64,000 nucleotides of DNA from Bacteroides sp. (GCA_023666705.1 JAMPBO010000003.1:1-64000), one strand, 5' to 3'; shown: positions 36,063 to 45,082, numbered from the stretch's first letter. Notes: generated by a model not told the origin, from the letters alone. Made by a program: numbers and translations.

Positions 36063-37336
36063 AATTGAAAAGGGTAAAAAATATAAATGGGGAACTGACT
36101 GTTCCGGGAGATAAATCCATATCACACAGAAGTATTATGTTAGGTTCCCTTGCAAAGGGGACAACGGAGGTGACGGGATTTTTGCAGGGAGCAGACTGTC
36201 TTTCCACAATCGCCTGCTTCCGTAAAATGGGTGTGGATATCGTGAACCAGAATGAAACGGTTGTCATCCACGGAAAAGGTATGAGGGGGCTTGAGGCACC
36301 AAGGGATACCCTTGATGTAGGAAACAGTGGAACAACGACAAGGCTCATGTCAGGTATATTGACTGCACAGCCTTTTTTGTCCCGTGTGACAGGGGATGCA
36401 TCCATACAAAAAAGACCGATGAAGCGGATTATAACACCGCTTGCCATGATGGGAGCGGATATACGAAGCGAGTTTGGCAATGACTGTGCACCGCTTGTAA
36501 TCAAAGGCACAAAGTTAAAGGGAATCAGTTATATGTCGCCTGTTGCATCGGCACAGGTAAAATCAGCCGTGCTCTTTGCAGGACTTTATGCAGAGGGAGA
36601 GACTTCGGTAACAGAGCCTGTTTTAAGCAGAAATCATACGGAGCTTATGCTGGAACAATTTGGTGTGGATATAAAATCGGAAGGAAAAACGGTAACAGTA
36701 TCACCTGCGGAGGAGCTTTTGGCAAGAAAAATAAATGTGCCGGGAGATATTTCTTCAGCAACCTATTTTATGGTTGCGGCTGCAATTACACCAAACTCCT
36801 GTGTAACGATAAAAAACGTCGGAATCAATCCTACAAGAGATGGAATTATAAAAGTTTTGAATAGGATGGGTGCGGACCTGTCGGTTGAAAATGTGTCCAA
36901 AACAGGAGAACCGACAGCAGATATAACAGTCAGAACATCAAAGCTTAAGGGCTGTGAGATTGGCGGAGACATGATTCCTACCCTAATAGATGAAATACCT
37001 GCAATTGCTGTTCTGGCATGTTTTGCAGAGGGAGAAACTGTTATAAGGGATGCGGAAGAATTAAAGGTAAAGGAATCAAACCGCATAGACGTTATGGTGT
37101 CTAACTTAAAAGCCATGGGTGCAGATATAGAGGCAACAGAGGATGGAATGATAATCAATGGTGGTAAAGACCTCCATGGTTCGCACATAGACAGTAAGCT
37201 TGACCATCGGATTGCAATGAGCTTTGCGGTTGCTGCCATGAATGCTGACGGTGAGACGGAAATAGACGGATTTGAATGTGTGGATATATCGTATCCAACA
37301 TTTTACAAAGACTTAAGCAGACTGGTTGCAGACTGA
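36059..37336 (+). CDS. aroA: 3-phosphoshikimate 1-carboxyvinyltransferase (EPSP synthase)
   Basis: 425 residues. Transfers the enolpyruvyl group of PEP to shikimate-3-phosphate. Motifs: VPGDKSISHRSIMLGSLA (Lys and Ser of the active site), LDVGNSGTTTRLMSG, RPMKRIITPL, PVASAQVKSAVLFAGL, RDGIIKVL, EIPAIAVLACFAEGETVI, LKVKESNRI, and DHRIAMSFAVAAM. Starts inside the end of the hydrogenase-like/HD-GYP gene (ATGA overlap), so its translation may depend on that sensor gene. No ribosome binding site other than GGAGATA in the upstream coding sequence. Confidence 0.96.
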   Translation: MKLKRVKNINGELTVPGDKSISHRSIMLGSLAKGTTEVTGFLQGADCLSTIACFRKMGVDIVNQNETVVIHGKGMRGLEAPRDTLDVGNSGTTTRLMSGILTAQPFLSRVTGDASIQKRPMKRIITPLAMMGADIRSEFGNDCAPLVIKGTKLKGISYMSPVASAQVKSAVLFAGLYAEGETSVTEPVLSRNHTELMLEQFGVDIKSEGKTVTVSPAEELLARKINVPGDISSATYFMVAAAITPNSCVTIKNVGINPTRDGIIKVLNRMGADLSVENVSKTGEPTADITVRTSKLKGCEIGGDMIPTLIDEIPAIAVLACFAEGETVIRDAEELKVKESNRIDVMVSNLKAMGADIEATEDGMIINGGKDLHGSHIDSKLDHRIAMSFAVAAMNADGETEIDGFECVDISYPTFYKDLSRLVAD

Positions 37337-37347
37337 TGTAAAAGTAT

Positions 37348-37506
37348 GGGCTGCCATATCGGGAATGCCATGCCATAATATAAGAAAACCGTTTGAAGAC
37401 GTCGGTACTTAGGTGGCGTATTTTGGCACCTTAGTACCGTTACGTCTTTAATTGAGCGAAAGCGTGTTTTCGTTATTATGGCATGGACATTCTTGATGGG
37501 CAGCCC
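37348..37506. repeat. Very long imperfect hairpin (about 159 bases) after aroA
   Basis: The outer arms pair GGGCTGCC (37348-37355) with GGGCAGCC (37498-37505 region), then GGGAATG and CATGCCATAATA with TATTATGGCATG and CATTC; an inner hairpin pairs AAGACGT, GGTACT and AGGTG with CACCT, AGTACC and ACGTCTT. A T-rich run (37510-37520) follows on the plus strand. It lies between convergent genes, so it may terminate both, but its size is far above a normal terminator; a miniature mobile element or structured RNA is possible. Confidence 0.75.
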
Positions 37507-37518
37507 GTGTTTGTTTTT

Positions 37519-37896
37519 TTATACGTCAATTGTAGGTACATCATCAGCTTTGTCGTCAGCGGTTTCCTCATCCTTTGCAGTTTCAGTACCTGTGGCTTCC
37601 GTATCCGCAGCTTCTGCTACTGGCTGCTCGTCCTGATTGATGGAAACATAATCTCGTTCAGCAGGTGTGATATCCTCGAAGAATATTTCATCTTCCTCAA
37701 CAAAGTCTTCCTCATTTTCATTTGAGATTGGAAGCTTTTCCTTTATTGCTGTTGTAACCTTTTTAATTTTTTCATCAACATTATGTTCCTGATATACCTT
37801 TGATTCCCTGATTTTGTCCTTAAATGCATAGCAAAGACCACCGACTGCGGCTGCAGTGACAGTGATTTTGAGCAATCTTTTTACTACTTTTCCCAT
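37519..37896 (-). CDS. Small membrane-anchored acidic protein
   Basis: 125 residues, family unknown. Basic start and a short hydrophobic segment (about 9-25, ITVTAAAVGGLCYAF), a Lys-rich region, then a highly acidic C-terminus rich in Glu, Asp, Ala and Thr. This is the layout of a single-pass protein with a long charged tail. GGAG lies 7 bases before the ATG. It has its own promoter. Confidence 0.75.
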   Translation of the reverse strand: MGKVVKRLLKITVTAAAVGGLCYAFKDKIRESKVYQEHNVDEKIKKVTTAIKEKLPISNENEEDFVEEDEIFFEDITPAERDYVSINQDEQPVAEAADTEATGTETAKDEETADDKADDVPTIDV

Positions 37897-37943
37897 AATA
37901 AATCTCCTTTACAGTTATATTTTACGCAAGTAAACTGTTTATT

Positions 37944-37972
37944 ATTCTAATACATAAAAAACTAAAAATCAA
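37944..37972 (-). promoter_or_regulatory. Promoter of the small acidic protein gene
   Basis: On the minus strand TTGATT (37967-37972), 17 bases, TAGAAT (37944-37949). The leader to the ATG at 37896 is about 40 bases. Confidence 0.65.
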
Positions 37973-38051
37973 GCAGGACTCAAATATTCGGTTTTTCATT
38001 CTAATATTAAAAATAAAATAAGCGTATTTTGTATATGATTTTAAAATTATT

Positions 38052-38936
38052 TTAGTTGAAGATTTCATTTTTTAATTCTGTGATCTGTTCGATGGGAAGC
38101 CCTGAGTATTCGGAAATTTCCGCAACAGACAGTTTGCCAGCTTTCAGCATCTTGATTGCCAACTGCATTTTTTCCTGCTCGGCACCTTGTTCTAAGCCCT
38201 GCTCTAAACCTTGTGCAATACCTTGTTCCAAACCTTGCTCAATACCATCCTCTACGCCTTCTTCATATTTTTCCCGATAATGCATTTCAAGCGTCATATA
38301 ATCAACCCTCCACTTCTCATTGCTTCTTACGGACTTAACTGCGGTTTCCAGTTCTTCTGTAAAAGCATCCGATGCCGCCTGTCCGTCTATGTAATCCAGT
38401 AGCCGTTTCATTTCAGGCGTTACATCATTCATGGTTCCCTTGGTATTTAATATAATCTTTGTTGTCTCATCGCCAAGATCGATTTCATAATCCTGTAAAC
38501 ATCGGTTTTCAAATGTGTAAATGTGCCGTCCCTTACCGAATAAATCAAAGGTGCAGATAAAAATGACAAAGCTCCGTTTTAGATCTTTGTAGTCTCCGCC
38601 CTTTTCCAGTATGTTCAGGTCTATCATCCCCTGATAATATCGTGACCGCTTCGGCAGGTTTTTATTTATGGATACCTGCATCTCTATATTATATACCGTA
38701 CTTTTGTCATCTTCAACATAAACATCAAGCCTTACAGACTTTGCATCTGCCGCAAGGTCTATTGTTTCCTGCGTTCTTGGATATTTTATGTCTGATATAC
38801 GGATACCAAGTATTGTTTCCAGAAACGGCTTGCAGTACTTGGGGTTCCGCATAATAACCCCAAACATGAAATCATCCTTAAGTTCCAGTTCCTCAAAGCG
38901 TTTGACGTTTTTCTTTTCGTTCTTGTTTTTGTTCAT
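38052..38936 (-). CDS. Rpn family recombination-promoting nuclease / PD-(D/E)XK protein
   Basis: 294 residues. Starts with a basic tail, then FEELELKDDFMFGVIM and LDVYVEDDKSTVYNIEMQV, which contains the D-x(n)-E-x-Q pattern of the PD-(D/E)XK core in Rpn/transposase_31 proteins. E. coli RpnA-E are DNA endonucleases that promote RecA-independent recombination; family members are often found in several near-copies per genome. Residues near 232-258 form a run of four-residue units of the type G-L-E-Q, encoded by 12-base tandem repeats, then a helical C-terminus with LSVAEISEYSGLPIEQI. Upstream is dispersed repeat copy B. Confidence 0.88.
   Translation of the reverse strand: MNKNKNEKKNVKRFEELELKDDFMFGVIMRNPKYCKPFLETILGIRISDIKYPRTQETIDLAADAKSVRLDVYVEDDKSTVYNIEMQVSINKNLPKRSRYYQGMIDLNILEKGGDYKDLKRSFVIFICTFDLFGKGRHIYTFENRCLQDYEIDLGDETTKIILNTKGTMNDVTPEMKRLLDYIDGQAASDAFTEELETAVKSVRSNEKWRVDYMTLEMHYREKYEEGVEDGIEQGLEQGIAQGLEQGLEQGAEQEKMQLAIKMLKAGKLSVAEISEYSGLPIEQITELKNEIFN
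38181..38252 (-). repeat. Six 12-bp tandem units in the Rpn-family gene
   Basis: Six imperfect 12-base units on the plus strand (type AAACCTTGCTCx) encode consecutive GxEQ-type tetrapeptides. Whole-unit gain or loss would keep the frame, changing protein length without inactivating it. Confidence 0.8.
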
Positions 38937-38954
38937 TCAATCTCCTCCCTTGTC

Positions 38955-39301
38955 CTTTGGACATGTACCATGGTTTTACAGAGTCCTTTCGAAACTTATC
39001 ATCGTGTAAAACCAAATTTGTTGCCAGTAATAGTCAATCACATCAGGCAGAGAAGAGTATTGAACAAATATGCTTTTAAAGTGAGCCAACCTTGAGCCAA
39101 TCTGTCAAATACAGTTTGTTTCTTAATCGAAATCTTTGTTACAGCCTCCGCTGCCTATTTTTGTGAAATAAAGCATCGAAGTTTATTTGATAACAGATTT
39201 GTCAAAGACCGGCTAAGCCGTAAAATTAAATCGAATACAATGCTTCGAAGACATTGTATTACATGCGTATGGAAAATACAAGTGATTTTTCTGTGAAAAA
39301 A
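38955..39301. repeat. Dispersed repeat, copy B (related to 1-300)
   Basis: Begins about 20 bases upstream of the Rpn-family start codon and runs to 39301. It shares with copy A the GGTTTTACA/TGTAAAACC stem (38972-38980 with 39005-39013), the TTGCCAGTAAT run, the CGGCT-A-AGCCG hairpin near 39210-39221 and the AATACAATG/CATTGTATT stem (39234-39242 with 39252-39260, with a loop CTTCGAAGA versus CTTTAAAAA in copy A). The stem arms are the same while loops differ, consistent with a selected structure or a shared mobile unit. Confidence 0.85.
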
Positions 39302-39334
39302 TACAGTCATAAAAAACATACCATCTGCAATTAC

Positions 39335-39363
39335 TTGACTTATCAGTGTTGAAAATTTATAAT
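39335..39363 (+). promoter_or_regulatory. Sigma-A promoter of the hybrid kinase operon
   Basis: TTGACT (39335-39340), 17 bases, TATAAT (39358-39363). As with copy A at the left end, a near-consensus promoter begins shortly after the dispersed repeat ends. Confidence 0.75.
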
Positions 39364-39454
39364 TAAAGGATTATAAGGGGATTTGTCTGCAAAAGACCGT
39401 GAAAAGCTTGAAACACCGCTTTAATTTGAGAATGGCGATGTTGGAGGTGGTATA

Positions 39455-41560
39455 TTGAAAAAGTATAAAAATCGTATTTTGCTTATTTGTACATGTGGTT
39501 TTGCTATTATATTTATAGTCGCTTTGTTGAGCTGGTTTTATAATCAGCTTAACGTGAAATCCTACAACATTACGATTGAGAACACGATAGAGCTTGCGGA
39601 GCATGACCGCATATCAATAGAGGCTGTGAATGATACAAACTGGGAAATGGCGGAATCCATTCATTATCGTATGCTACGTTATGGATATAAAAGTCTGGAT
39701 GAAATGCAGGCACAGCTGAATGTAGAACAAAATTCAAGTACCTTTGAAAAAATATATTATATCACGCAGGATGGAATGGCATATTCGGGTGATTATACAA
39801 TAACAAAGGAAGAAAAATTCCAACAGGCATTTCTTGACAATGACGGACGCTTTGTTATGCGTCTTGATAACACAGACGGCATTATGAACGAAATGAAAAA
39901 GGAATATCTGGTTTATGGTATTTCCATTAAGTCGTTTGAGTTAAACGGTATTGTTTTTACGGGCATGGTTTGTCAAATGTCACTGGACACAATCCACAAT
40001 ACCATGATGATTGAAAGCTATGACGGACAGGGGTATAGCAGTGTAATAGACATGGAGGGTAATTATATTGTCAGGGTCAACCGCAGCTATGATGTATTAT
40101 TCCGTGAAAATTTTTTTGAAGGCTTAAGTCATGGTTACATAGATGGTAAGGCGGTCAATGTGGATGCGGTTATGCAAAAAATGCGTGACAAGGAGCGGTT
40201 TACCCAAACCTATATAGACGATGACAAAAACGAAAAAATCGTAACTTTCTGTCCTGTGGAAGATACGGACTGGTATTTTATCATTGTGATTTCCGACAGC
40301 ATTGTAAAAAGCCAAAGTAACAGCCTGATGCGAATGTCCGCAATTATAATTGCCATTATACTGATTGTCATCGGACTGATTGCGACACTGCTGTTTGTCA
40401 CTGCAAATAAATCCGTAAAAGCAACGGCACAGGTGGAAGCCAGAAGTGATTTCCTGTCAAATATGAGCCATGAAATCAGGACACCGCTTAACGGACTGAT
40501 TGGTCTTAACTATCTTATGCAGGAGAATATCAGCAATGAGGAAAAACTACAGGATTACCTGAAAAAATCTGCTGATACGGCACAATATCTTCTGTCACTT
40601 GTGAATGATATTTTAGATATGTCAAAGCTGCAGGCGGGAAAGGTGAATTTGTTTTATGAGCCTGTGAATTTAATTGATGTAATAGACAATGTAGCGTCCA
40701 TGCAGCGGTTTAATATCGAGGAGCGTGGTATAAGGTTTATCGTGGAGACAGAGGCGGAGTATCCTGTGATAGAGTGTGACGAAACACGGTTGAAGCAGGT
40801 GCTTATGAATTTGTTAAGCAATGCGGCAAAGTTTACGCCATCAGGCGGTCATATCCTGCTAAAGCTATGGCAGGATAAGGCACAAAATGATAAGGTTTGT
40901 ACATATTTTAAGGTAGAGGACAGTGGCTGTGGAATGAGTAAAGAATTTTGTAACCATATATTTGAGGCATTCACACAGGAAAAAGGAGCGAACACGAAAA
41001 GCCAAAAGGGCACAGGTCTTGGAATGGCAATCAGTCATCTGCTGATGCAGTCCATGCAGGGTGATTTGAGTGTTGAAAGCGAATTAGGGAAAGGAAGCTG
41101 TTTTACTGCAAAATTTACCGCAAAGGTTATGGATGATGTGGACGATAAGACGGTTCACACTGAAAATATAAAAGAAACAGAAATCGGGAATCTGCATATT
41201 TTAATTGCAGAGGACAATGAGCTGAATGCTGAAATATTGACAGGTATATTGGAAGGTGTTAATGCTAAGGCGGAGATTGCCCAAAATGGTCAGGAAGCAG
41301 TCGATAAATTTTCTGCATCCGGGGTCGGGGAATATGATGTTATTTTAATGGACGTTCAAATGCCTGTTATGAATGGCTATGAAGCAGCACAGGCAATCCG
41401 GAAGCTGAACCGTGATGATGCAAAATCAGTTATTATATTTGCGTGTACGGCAAATACCTTTCGTGAGGATGTGGACCGTGCCATTGAGAGCGGCATGAAT
41501 GATTTCCTTGGAAAACCAATTGATGTAAATGAGTTGATGAGAAAGCTGAGGGGTATATGA
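39455..41560 (+). CDS. Hybrid sensor histidine kinase / response regulator
   Basis: 701 residues. TM1 (about 9-28), an extracytoplasmic dCache-like sensing region of about 260 residues, TM2 (about 293-316), HisKA with FLSNMSHEIRTPLNGLIG (phospho-His near 339), HATPase with LMNLLSNAAKFTPSGG (N box), VEDSGCGM, FEAFTQ and GTGLGMAI, then a C-terminal receiver with AEDNELN, LMDVQMPVMNG (phospho-Asp near 632) and GKP. The signal would pass by phosphorelay to an unlinked partner; no DNA-binding output domain is attached. TTG start at 39455 follows GGAGGTGG. The stop overlaps the next gene by four bases. Confidence 0.93.
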   Translation: MKKYKNRILLICTCGFAIIFIVALLSWFYNQLNVKSYNITIENTIELAEHDRISIEAVNDTNWEMAESIHYRMLRYGYKSLDEMQAQLNVEQNSSTFEKIYYITQDGMAYSGDYTITKEEKFQQAFLDNDGRFVMRLDNTDGIMNEMKKEYLVYGISIKSFELNGIVFTGMVCQMSLDTIHNTMMIESYDGQGYSSVIDMEGNYIVRVNRSYDVLFRENFFEGLSHGYIDGKAVNVDAVMQKMRDKERFTQTYIDDDKNEKIVTFCPVEDTDWYFIIVISDSIVKSQSNSLMRMSAIIIAIILIVIGLIATLLFVTANKSVKATAQVEARSDFLSNMSHEIRTPLNGLIGLNYLMQENISNEEKLQDYLKKSADTAQYLLSLVNDILDMSKLQAGKVNLFYEPVNLIDVIDNVASMQRFNIEERGIRFIVETEAEYPVIECDETRLKQVLMNLLSNAAKFTPSGGHILLKLWQDKAQNDKVCTYFKVEDSGCGMSKEFCNHIFEAFTQEKGANTKSQKGTGLGMAISHLLMQSMQGDLSVESELGKGSCFTAKFTAKVMDDVDDKTVHTENIKETEIGNLHILIAEDNELNAEILTGILEGVNAKAEIAQNGQEAVDKFSASGVGEYDVILMDVQMPVMNGYEAAQAIRKLNRDDAKSVIIFACTANTFREDVDRAIESGMNDFLGKPIDVNELMRKLRGI

Positions 41561-42894
41561 TGAAATGGAGGAATGCAGTTGTGAAAAAAATATCAGTAAC
41601 GGTCATATTGATGGTGTTATTCAGTGTTATTATGGCAGGATGCGGCAACAAAAAGGAGACAGTGACAATTAATATCAAGGTTCCAACCCTTACAATGTCA
41701 ACACCGGCGGATTCTGACGTGACATCAGCACTTATTTTCCTTGAAAAGGTCAAGGAGGATTTTGTGGAGCAATATGAGGATGCAGATGTAATTATCAACC
41801 TGACGGAATTTGATCTGGTCAAAGAGGATGAAGCGATAAAAGGCTGCTTCGACACGGACGACGCAGTGGATGTGCTGTATGAGGGATATTTTAATATGGC
41901 AACTTATATACATACGGGCAGGGTTGTTCCACTGGATGATATCATTTCCAGTGATTTGCGTGCGGATATTAATCAGAGTTATTGGGATATGAGCAGCATA
42001 AATGGGAAAACATATATGATGCCGTTTTTGAGTCTCCAAAATATTATGGTATATAATAAAGAGCTGATGCGTAATGCGGGCTTGGATCAATATATTGGCG
42101 ATGATGAGGAAATACAAAACTGGAGTCTGGAGGAGTGGGAGGAAATTCTTTCCACATTGAAAAAAAACAATCCGGAGGGTGTTTATTGTATGCCGATGTA
42201 TGCAGGAAATAATCAGGGAGATACGCACGTTATGTCGTTAATACGGTCCCAGGGAAGTGATTTTTTCGATGAAAACGGACGTTTCTACATCAATACGCCT
42301 GAGGGTATTGCAGGTTTACAGTGGATTAAGGACAATTATGACAAGGGTTATTTTCCACCGCACTGTGCTGATATGGAAATTAACGATATGGGAGAGCTGT
42401 TCTATAACGGACAAATGGTTTTGTATATCGGAAATAACGCCATGAATGATGACGTAACGGACATTGATTATGGAATGGTAAATTTCCCATGTGCCAGCGG
42501 CAATGGGATTGCGACATCGTTTGTGACAGGATTTGAGGTGTTTGATAACGGAGACGAGGCAAAATTAAAGGTTGCAAAGGATTTTGTAAAATATGTTTAT
42601 GAAAATGAAAAATGGATGGATTATTCAGCAGGCGGTATTCCTGCAAGTAATACCATAGCACAAAAATACAAAAGTGATATAAAACGGCTTCATGCGTATA
42701 TCGAGAATGCTGATAATGTGGTGGATTTCACCAATAACAATCCGAACTGGCGGGGTGTGAGAGATGTATTTTATCCAATAATCAATGATTTGCTGTCAGG
42801 TGAAATAACCGCTGCGGAAGCTGCAGAAGCACTGGACAGAGATTGTAATAATGCGATTGAGGAGGGGTATGAGAGCAGTACCCTTCATGATTAA
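41557..42894 (+). CDS. Extracellular solute-binding lipoprotein coupled to the hybrid kinase
   Basis: 445 residues. Signal peptide with lipobox VIMAGC (lipidated Cys about 28), then a type-1 substrate-binding fold as in carbohydrate ABC importers: LDDIISSDL, YMMPFLSLQNIMVYNKELMRNAGL, WSLEEWEEILSTLKK, TPEGIAGLQWIKDNYDKGYFPP, and GIATSFVTGFEVFDNGDEAKLKVAKDFVKYVY. No permease or ATPase gene adjoins it. The start overlaps the kinase stop, so the two are made together; the likely role is to present a ligand to the kinase sensor domain instead of a transporter (inference). ATG 41560 is an equally possible start. Confidence 0.9.
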   Translation: MMKWRNAVVKKISVTVILMVLFSVIMAGCGNKKETVTINIKVPTLTMSTPADSDVTSALIFLEKVKEDFVEQYEDADVIINLTEFDLVKEDEAIKGCFDTDDAVDVLYEGYFNMATYIHTGRVVPLDDIISSDLRADINQSYWDMSSINGKTYMMPFLSLQNIMVYNKELMRNAGLDQYIGDDEEIQNWSLEEWEEILSTLKKNNPEGVYCMPMYAGNNQGDTHVMSLIRSQGSDFFDENGRFYINTPEGIAGLQWIKDNYDKGYFPPHCADMEINDMGELFYNGQMVLYIGNNAMNDDVTDIDYGMVNFPCASGNGIATSFVTGFEVFDNGDEAKLKVAKDFVKYVYENEKWMDYSAGGIPASNTIAQKYKSDIKRLHAYIENADNVVDFTNNNPNWRGVRDVFYPIINDLLSGEITAAEAAEALDRDCNNAIEEGYESSTLHD

Positions 42895-42962
42895 ATGGTG
42901 TGCTTGTAAACGAACATTTAAAATTACGAACCCCAAGTGAGGTTAAGATGTAGGAGGAAAAC

Positions 42963-43226
42963 ATGAATAAACATTTATCAGCAGCGGCAAAGAATTATAT
43001 CGTTTGTGGTGCCCTCATGGTTATTGTGGGTATATCACTTTTGATGATTGGGAAAGCTTCCTTTGGTATAGGATGTATTATTTTTGGTGTACTGTTTTTT
43101 GCAGGGGCAGTGGGATTGATAGCATCAGGCAAGGGTTATGTGTATACACACGATGAAGAGAACCATAGTGCAGAAAAGAAAGCATCTAAAACAGAAAAGG
43201 ACAGTTCCAAGAAGGAGAACGAATAA
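42963..43226 (+). CDS. Small two-TM membrane protein
   Basis: 87 residues, unrecognised. Two hydrophobic segments (about 12-30 and 34-55) with a short hairpin turn, then a charged tail rich in Lys, Glu and Ser. AGGAGG lies 6 bases before the ATG. Five bases separate it from the MutS-like gene, so the two are probably co-transcribed. Confidence 0.7.
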   Translation: MNKHLSAAAKNYIVCGALMVIVGISLLMIGKASFGIGCIIFGVLFFAGAVGLIASGKGYVYTHDEENHSAEKKASKTEKDSSKKENE

Positions 43227-43231
43227 CAGAT

Positions 43232-45046
43232 ATGGATATGGAGCAGGAGCTTAATTACTATACAAAGAAAAAAATTCGTCTTGAGGAAGATAAGAGAAAG
43301 CTTGAACGGAGTTTTTCTTATATTTCAACCCTGAGGGGAATCACCTTTGCATTGGGGATTGGGCTTATAATAGTCGGAGCGGCGGACAATAAAAGAATTG
43401 CGTTATATGCAGGCGTGCTATTGCTTCTTTTGTTTTTTGCTTTTGTGGTAAGACATGGAATTGTATATAAAAAGCAGCAGTGGACAAAAAACATGCTTGA
43501 GTCGGCTGAACGTTATATAGGCAGATTTACCGAGGCGTGGAGAACCTATGATGATACAGGGGAAAGCTTCCTTAGCAAGGAAGATGCTGTGGCATATGAC
43601 GTTGATTTGCTTGGTGCAAATTCTTTATATCAGTTGATTAATGTCTGTCACACTGATATGGGAAGAGAATTGCTGGCAGACGAATTAAAGCTGAACAAGG
43701 ATCTGGCAGATAACCTTGAAGAAAGAAGACAGGCAGTGAAGGAGCTTGTAAGGCTGCGTGAGTTTGCCATAGAATTTGAGGCGGCAGGGATGCAGCAGAA
43801 GGAGAACAAAAGCTCTTTTGATGCAGTGAGCTTTTCAGGGTATTGCAGAGATAAGGATGCAGGAATTGTTCCAGGGTGGGCGAAACTATTTCGCATGGTT
43901 TTGCCGGCGGTGGAGCTTGTACTGCTTGTATTATGGCTGTGTGGAGTCATTCATTATGGATATCCGCTGATTGGTTTTATCGTAAATCTTGCCATTACAT
44001 GGTTGACGAAAACCGTGACAGATAAGATTATGTCACCATTTTACCAGCTGGGTAATTCCATAGATGGGTATATTAAAATGCTTGATGTCATGGAAAAATA
44101 CAGTTTTGAGGCTCCGCTTTTAAACAGGCTTAAGGATAGCATATGTGGTCAAAATGGTGCACGTTCCGGCTTTAAACAGCTTGGAAAAATCATGCAGGCA
44201 TATCATGTTTCCTTTAATCCGCTTGTGCACCAGTTATTGAGCGGGGTTATTCTTTGGGATTATCAGCTTGCTGCCATTATCTCCAAATGGAAAAAACAGT
44301 ATGGGGAAAATGCCTGCGGATGCTTTGCAGTTATTGCCCAAATGGAACTGCTATTAAGTCTTTCCGTTGTGGGAAAGGTCAGGACTACATGTGGGGCACA
44401 GGTGGAAAAATGCACGGATGGAAAGGTTTTTCTCTGCGGTGAAAATATTTACCATCCCCTGATAAAGCCTGAGACAGTTGTGGCAAATTCCGTGTCATTC
44501 AGTGGAGGAGTTACCATAATCACAGGTTCAAACATGTCAGGCAAGACAACATTTTTAAGGACAATTGCAATTAACCTTGCACTTGCATATATGGGTGCTC
44601 CTGTCTGTGGTGAAAAATTGAAAGCTGGCTACATGAAGCTGTTTACCTCCATGCGAATTACGGATGATGTTGCGGGAGGAATTTCAACCTTTTATGCGGA
44701 AATACTCCGTATAAAGGCGATGGCAGATTATAGAAAAAATAACAAACCGATGCTTTGCCTTATTGATGAGATATTTAAGGGTACAAATTCAGCGGACCGT
44801 ATTGTGGGTGCGACGGAGGTTATTAGGGGGCTTAGCTCAGACAATTGCATGACAATCGTTTCCACACATGATTTTGAACTTTGTGAAATAAAGGACAAGT
44901 CAGGGAAAGAAGCGGTAAATTATCATTTTGAGGAATATTACGAGGAGGATGCATTAAAGTTTGATTACACCATAAAAAATGGAAGGTGCACAACGACAAA
45001 TGCAAGGGCTATTTTAAGAATGGCAGGTTTTGATGTAAAAAACTAA
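43232..45046 (+). CDS. Membrane-anchored MutS-like ATPase
   Basis: 604 residues. Hydrophobic segments at about 34-48 and 52-70, and again near 214-232 and 235-250, are followed by a MutS-type C-terminal ATPase domain (about 400-600): Walker A ITGSNMSGKTTFLRT, an ISTFYAEILRIKAM stretch, Walker B CLIDEIFKGTNSADR and STHDFELCEI. The mismatch-binding N-terminal domain of true MutS is absent. Membrane-linked MutS-like proteins of this kind occur in gut Firmicutes and Bacteroidetes with no proven function. It differs from MutS2 by lacking an SMR nuclease domain. Confidence 0.88.
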   Translation: MDMEQELNYYTKKKIRLEEDKRKLERSFSYISTLRGITFALGIGLIIVGAADNKRIALYAGVLLLLLFFAFVVRHGIVYKKQQWTKNMLESAERYIGRFTEAWRTYDDTGESFLSKEDAVAYDVDLLGANSLYQLINVCHTDMGRELLADELKLNKDLADNLEERRQAVKELVRLREFAIEFEAAGMQQKENKSSFDAVSFSGYCRDKDAGIVPGWAKLFRMVLPAVELVLLVLWLCGVIHYGYPLIGFIVNLAITWLTKTVTDKIMSPFYQLGNSIDGYIKMLDVMEKYSFEAPLLNRLKDSICGQNGARSGFKQLGKIMQAYHVSFNPLVHQLLSGVILWDYQLAAIISKWKKQYGENACGCFAVIAQMELLLSLSVVGKVRTTCGAQVEKCTDGKVFLCGENIYHPLIKPETVVANSVSFSGGVTIITGSNMSGKTTFLRTIAINLALAYMGAPVCGEKLKAGYMKLFTSMRITDDVAGGISTFYAEILRIKAMADYRKNNKPMLCLIDEIFKGTNSADRIVGATEVIRGLSSDNCMTIVSTHDFELCEIKDKSGKEAVNYHFEEYYEEDALKFDYTIKNGRCTTTNARAILRMAGFDVKN

Positions 45047-45082
45047 CAAAAAAAAATCTCAAACTTGTTAAATTAGCATTAT

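Noticed and set aside
36013-36510. 165-codon open frame on the minus strand across the start of aroA
   Set aside because: Antisense to aroA active-site motifs; no ribosome binding site.
38937-39454. Insertion sequence with its own transposase in the repeat region
   Set aside because: No transposase frame and no clear terminal inverted repeats; the stretch is a noncoding repeat next to an Rpn gene.
41725-42228. 167-codon open frame on the minus strand inside the solute-binding lipoprotein gene
   Set aside because: No start context and no recognisable protein features; the plus-strand gene has a lipobox and clear fold motifs.
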